64,000 bases of DNA from Bacteroidota bacterium (GTDB lineage: Bacteria > Bacteroidota > Bacteroidia > Chitinophagales > Chitinophagaceae). The DNA is taken from positions 31,103 through 95,102 of the forward strand of contig JAFDXG010000129.1 in assembly GCA_018268105.1 (NCBI GenBank), written 5' to 3'. This document shows, in pieces, positions 60,633 to 64,000 of this stretch (position 1 is the first letter of the stretch; each line of letters opens with the position of its first letter). The position numbers and the translations under genes are program-made. The notes below the pieces were generated by a model. The model searched no databases. It had not been told where the DNA came from and worked only from the letters and a program-made list of their open reading frames with translations.

Positions 60633-62171
60633 TTATTCTTTCACAAACTTCAATGTAGTAGCCGCTTTACCTTTTGTTTCAACTTTTATATAATAACTCC
60701 CGGCCGGTAATTTTTGTATATTAAGCTGATAGCTGCTTCCACCTGCCACTGCCTGCCACATTAATGCTCCCGATAAATTAAACAGAGACAGCTTTGATCC
60801 GGATAACTGATCAAGTCCCTGGATAATCACTTTATCTTTTGAAGGATTGGGATACAGCCGCAGCGCTTTTGTATTATTAGTATTTGCTTTAAGGTCAGGT
60901 AGTTCAGCATTTTCCACCCTGTTGTTCGGAGCAATTTTGTCATCGCCCAATGAAAATTTGAGCTTCCATCTGAATGCACCGCCATCTGTAATACTTCCAT
61001 CCCAAACCTCACCTCTGCCTGTCCAGCCATACAAAGGATTTAAGAAATCAATGGCGGAATGTTCTCTCCCGGTGCCTGAATCAATGATGTTCCATGTTTT
61101 GCCGCCATCTCTGCTGTAAGACGAACCCCAAACCGGTACATATGCCGGTGTGGTAGATATATAAGTATGCGTGCCGGGAAGAACAGCAATAAACAAACCC
61201 ATAGGAGTACCTTTGTAATCTATCTCCGTCCATGTTTTACCGCCATTATGTGTAGCGGCTACATAGGTATCACTGGTGCCGCCCCACTCATAGCCGACCA
61301 TTAAGCCATTTTGTTTATCTGCAAAGGCAAATCCGTGAAATGTTTTGCCTGTTATATTAAATAAATACGTTTGCCAGTGCTGTCCCCTGTCGTCAGACCG
61401 AAGAATATAATTATTCCCCTGATCGTCATAAGCTTTAAACCAGATGGTATTGCCCAAAGCAGTATACACATCAAAATTTGAACTGTAGACACTACCAATG
61501 GCGGGCTGCATATTTTTGTTGGAAACCTTATGCCATGTTTTACCTGCATCATTGGTTGTATATATTAACAGGTAGGAGGTATTAGTACCATCATTATCGG
61601 CTACCACCATACCGTTTTTCCTGTCGAAAAAGTAAACAAAATCAACAAAGCTGTTGTCAAAAGAAAACTGGCCGTTACCTATCTCTTTCCATGAGTGGCC
61701 GCCATCTGTGGTTTTATAAATGCTCCCACCCAGCCAATCATTGGCATCATACATTGAAGCATAACAGGTATTGTTGTCTGTGGCGGCAAAACTGCCCATG
61801 CCATAACCGGCAGGAGAAGGTACTGAATCATACAGCCATGTTTTACCGCCGTCTCTTGTGTGCATAAACATTTTTGAATCATAATACATCGAATCAAAAG
61901 TCAGCTTTCCCCAAACATTTCCAATGCCGGTTACTTTTATCTGCGGAAAGTAAGAGCTGGCATAGCCGCTGTAAGAATGTGGTGCGTCCACTACTTCCCA
62001 GTAAGGATTAATTTTTATCGGGAAATTATTGTGAGAACTTTTAAAATGCTGATGCCTGAGCGGCGGCGGCATCAGGCTTTTTTTCTTTTGAATGATGTTG
62101 AATTTTTGTTGAGCAGAAGCTGCAAATGAAAGTGTCGCCAAGAAAAACAGCGTATAGAAAATTGCTTTCAT
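60633..62171 (-). CDS. T9SS-secreted protein with sialidase/BNR-like repeats
   Basis: A 512-residue secreted protein. Start at ATG 62171 (MKAIFYTLFFLATLSFAASA) yields the signal peptide; the longer frame from 62201 adds ten residues. Most of it is a beta-propeller of Ycf48/BNR type, with repeated Asp-box-like units: TRDGGKTWLYDSV, TTDGGHSWKEIGN, TNDAGKTWHKVSN, SDDRGQHWQTYL, THNGGKTWTEIDY, SRDGGKTWNIID. The last 85 residues are a type A T9SS sorting domain (LRLYPNPSKDKVIIQG ... LPAGSYYIKVETKG), so it should be exported across the outer membrane. Ligand unknown. Confidence 0.88.
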   Translation of the reverse strand: MKAIFYTLFFLATLSFAASAQQKFNIIQKKKSLMPPPLRHQHFKSSHNNFPIKINPYWEVVDAPHSYSGYASSYFPQIKVTGIGNVWGKLTFDSMYYDSKMFMHTRDGGKTWLYDSVPSPAGYGMGSFAATDNNTCYASMYDANDWLGGSIYKTTDGGHSWKEIGNGQFSFDNSFVDFVYFFDRKNGMVVADNDGTNTSYLLIYTTNDAGKTWHKVSNKNMQPAIGSVYSSNFDVYTALGNTIWFKAYDDQGNNYILRSDDRGQHWQTYLFNITGKTFHGFAFADKQNGLMVGYEWGGTSDTYVAATHNGGKTWTEIDYKGTPMGLFIAVLPGTHTYISTTPAYVPVWGSSYSRDGGKTWNIIDSGTGREHSAIDFLNPLYGWTGRGEVWDGSITDGGAFRWKLKFSLGDDKIAPNNRVENAELPDLKANTNNTKALRLYPNPSKDKVIIQGLDQLSGSKLSLFNLSGALMWQAVAGGSSYQLNIQKLPAGSYYIKVETKGKAATTLKFVKE

Positions 62172-62300
62172 ATACCAATTTTTAGATGAACAGATACTCA
62201 CGGCTGCTAAAATATATTTAACATATACAGGTTACAACCGGTACTGTGCGAACTACGGAGATGAATTAGCAGACGGTGGATTTGAGATAGCGAGAGAAAA

Positions 62301-63065
62301 TCAGGCAGAGAGATGTGCGATGAGTTTAAGCAGCTCTTCTTTTTTATTACGGGAAACGGGTATGGTAATATCATTGTTTAATACCAGAAAACCACCTTCG
62401 CCCCTGATATAACGGATGGCATATTGCAGGTTTACCAGGAAAGAATTGTGGAGTCTGAAAAAGGGGTGTGTATTCAGTAACTCTTCAATATCTTTTAAAG
62501 TTCTGGAAATTAGTATTTGCTGTCCGTTATTTAAATGAATATTGGTGTAGTTACTTTTGCTTTCGCAATACATAACATTATTCAATGGCACCAATTCATA
62601 GCCGTGTATTGTTGGTAAAGCAATTTTTTGAAAAGACAGATCATTGCTTTTCCTGATATGCGTAAGCAGTGCGGTGAGTTGTTTTAAAGATTCATTATTG
62701 GTATGCTTTAATACCTTATCAACTGCGGCGCGCAACTCATCTTTGTCAATTGGCTTTACCAGGTAATCCAGCGCGCCAAATTTTATGGCACGGATGGCAT
62801 ATTGGTTAAATGCAGTGGTAAAGATGATATCGAAATTGATGTCTGTTAGTTGCTCAAGCATTTCAAAGCCACTCATGCCGGGCATTTCCACATCAAGAAA
62901 CACCAGTTGTGGCTGCTGTTTGCTGATTTCATTCAAACCCTGATCCGGGCTTTTACAAACGCCTGCCACTTTGATTTCCGGACAATATTGCCGTAACTGC
63001 CATTGCAGGTTATCGCTGCAATGTTTTTCATCATCTATAATTATTGCTTTTATCAATCGTGTCAC
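62301..63065 (-). CDS. LytTR family response regulator
   Basis: A 254-residue two-component regulator. Receiver: IIIDDEKHCSDNL, Asp58 in LVFLDVEMPGMSG, FTTAFNQYAIRAIKFGALD and the Lys in YLVKPI. C-terminal LytTR domain (about 150-250): YCESKSNYTNIHLNNGQQIL and FFRLHNSFLVNLQYAIRYI. Two bases separate it from the upstream kinase gene, which is its evident partner. The closest downstream gene on the strand is the T9SS protein, about 130 bases away. Confidence 0.93.
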   Translation of the reverse strand: MTRLIKAIIIDDEKHCSDNLQWQLRQYCPEIKVAGVCKSPDQGLNEISKQQPQLVFLDVEMPGMSGFEMLEQLTDINFDIIFTTAFNQYAIRAIKFGALDYLVKPIDKDELRAAVDKVLKHTNNESLKQLTALLTHIRKSNDLSFQKIALPTIHGYELVPLNNVMYCESKSNYTNIHLNNGQQILISRTLKDIEELLNTHPFFRLHNSFLVNLQYAIRYIRGEGGFLVLNNDITIPVSRNKKEELLKLIAHLSA

Positions 63066-63067
63066 AA

Positions 63068-64000
63068 TTATATTTCCCGCACCGGAATGCTGATGTCAAC
63101 ACGGGTGCCTGCACATTGTCCGTTTTCGTTTACCAGGTCTGAAAACGTTATTGCAGGTTCGTTTTGATCATTAAAATTAATAAGTCTCAACCTGTTTTGT
63201 GTAAGATCTATCCCAAAAGATTTTTTTTCAACATTATTTTTTTCTTTTGCTGCAGCGGCTCTGCCAATACCATTATCGCAGATCCTGCAATGTAATACAT
63301 TTTTCTCCCGGTTTATGCTGATATCTATTTTGCCTTCTTCTTCTTTACCCCGCAACCCGTGCCAGATGGCGTTTTCAACGAATGGCTGTATGATCAAAGT
63401 AGGGATCATAACCGAAGATATATCTGTTCCATTATAATGTATTTCATATTGGAAAGGGTTCTCAAATCGCAGGGCTTCCAGATCCATATACAGGCGCAGG
63501 CATTTCAGCTCATCTTCAAACAGCACAAAAGGCTTTCCCGATTGCTCCAGCACAATGCGGATGAGCTTTGCAAATTTAGTCAGATGATCCGCTGCCTTTG
63601 CGGCATCACTATTCATGATAAACCGGTTAATGGAATTGAGACAGTTAAAAATAAAATGCGGATTCATTTGCGCACGTAAAGCCTGCATTTCAAGTTCGGT
63701 TTTTTGATATTGCAATTGTGCCACTTCCTGTTCACGCTTTTGTTTTTCAAGCGCAATATTTGCTTCGGTCATCATCAGTTGCAACTGGTCCCTTTTCCTT
63801 TTCAGCCTGTTGTTCCTGATCATTAAACCGGTAAATATGCTGATCAAAGCAATTGCTGAAATAAATGAATAAAGCTGAAGCTTCTTTTCTTCTTTGATGG
63901 ATGCTATTTTTACATTGTTGCGTTCTTCGTTCAGCTTCAACTGATTCTCGTATTTAACTTCATTTATCCTGATATCATTAATAGCCTTCCAAGCTGCCGA
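63068..64000 (-). CDS. LytS-type sensor histidine kinase, truncated by window edge
   Basis: The C-terminal 310 residues of a membrane kinase; the frame is open to position 64000, so the start is outside. From the edge: a helical linker (INDIRINEVKYENQLKLNEE), one membrane segment (LYSFISAIALISIFTGLMI), a coiled coil, the His_kinase block MNPHFIFNCLNSINRFI with the phosphorylated His, and an HATPase domain (PFVENAIWHGL, RICDNGIGRAAAAK, FGIDLTQNRLRLIN). The full proteins usually have periplasmic TPRs upstream. It signals to the LytTR regulator two bases downstream. Confidence 0.92.
   Translation of the reverse strand, partial: SAAWKAINDIRINEVKYENQLKLNEERNNVKIASIKEEKKLQLYSFISAIALISIFTGLMIRNNRLKRKRDQLQLMMTEANIALEKQKREQEVAQLQYQKTELEMQALRAQMNPHFIFNCLNSINRFIMNSDAAKAADHLTKFAKLIRIVLEQSGKPFVLFEDELKCLRLYMDLEALRFENPFQYEIHYNGTDISSVMIPTLIIQPFVENAIWHGLRGKEEEGKIDISINREKNVLHCRICDNGIGRAAAAKEKNNVEKKSFGIDLTQNRLRLINFNDQNEPAITFSDLVNENGQCAGTRVDISIPVREI

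Noticed and set aside
1..64000. CRISPR arrays, insertion sequences, prophage genes or rRNA
   Set aside because: No regularly spaced direct repeats, transposase or phage proteins, or rRNA sequence were seen on either strand.

Overview
The window looks like a chromosomal segment of a Bacteroidota bacterium, most likely of the Chitinophagaceae type. The DNA is AT-rich. Promoters, where visible, carry the Bacteroidota -7 box TAnnTTTG rather than a sigma70 -10. There are many lipoproteins with SpII signals, outer-membrane beta-barrels ending in Phe, a type IX secretion C-terminal sorting domain, LytTR response regulators, a SWIB/histone-H1-like protein and a bacillithiol-type YtxJ protein. This assignment comes from gene content; no rRNA or other decisive marker is present.

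Layout. 1-905: 3' part of a sialate O-acetylesterase. 1.4-7.3 kb: a TetR-controlled operon (tetR, LolA-like carrier, two FtsX-type permeases, ABC ATPase, beta-barrel protein) that reads as a trans-envelope lipid or lipoprotein transport machine. 7.3-19.6 kb: mainly single genes, including a propeller/HEAT/haem lipoprotein, a SWIB protein, ytxJ, a glucan-phosphorylase-like protein lacking the PLP lysine, a thioesterase, a toxin-antitoxin pair with a dead toxin, an FKBP isomerase, a NamZ-type muramidase and fmt. 19.7-25.5 kb: a sugar-catabolic cluster (DUF1080 hydrolase divergent from DUF4432 epimerase-like, cupin, TIM-barrel isomerase, Gfo/Idh/MocA oxidoreductase), resembling 3-keto-glycoside pathways. 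25.7-31.7 kb: small unknown proteins, an AraC regulator, a methyltransferase, a Na+/H+ antiporter and an MHS-type transporter.

31.8-45 kb: a 1158-residue outer-membrane protein, a coiled-coil membrane protein, an exonuclease and holA, a dihaem-type cytochrome, threonine dehydrogenase, a thioredoxin-like protein, a J-domain protein, a class III aminotransferase, a barrel gene broken by one amber codon, and a DUF2279 protein. 45.0-45.3 kb: tRNA-Pro(GGG) followed by a decayed tRNA-Pro copy. 45.5-51 kb: four lipoprotein genes, divergent from a LytTR regulator with a TPR-HisKA kinase. 51.0-51.8 kb: gene-free. 51.8-54.7 kb: a complete four-enzyme set for GDP-D-glycero-alpha-D-manno-heptose. 54.8-64 kb: RluD-like synthase, STAS protein, ClpC, vanadium haloperoxidase-like lipoprotein, a T9SS cargo protein, and a LytTR/LytS two-component pair cut by the right edge.

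No insertion sequence, prophage, CRISPR array or rRNA was seen. The more unusual points are the composite lipid-transport operon, the phosphorylase without its PLP lysine, the tRNA relic, two genes inactivated by point changes, a LacI/PurR-like palindrome before the phosphorylase, and two promoters placed so close to the ATG that the mRNAs would be nearly leaderless.
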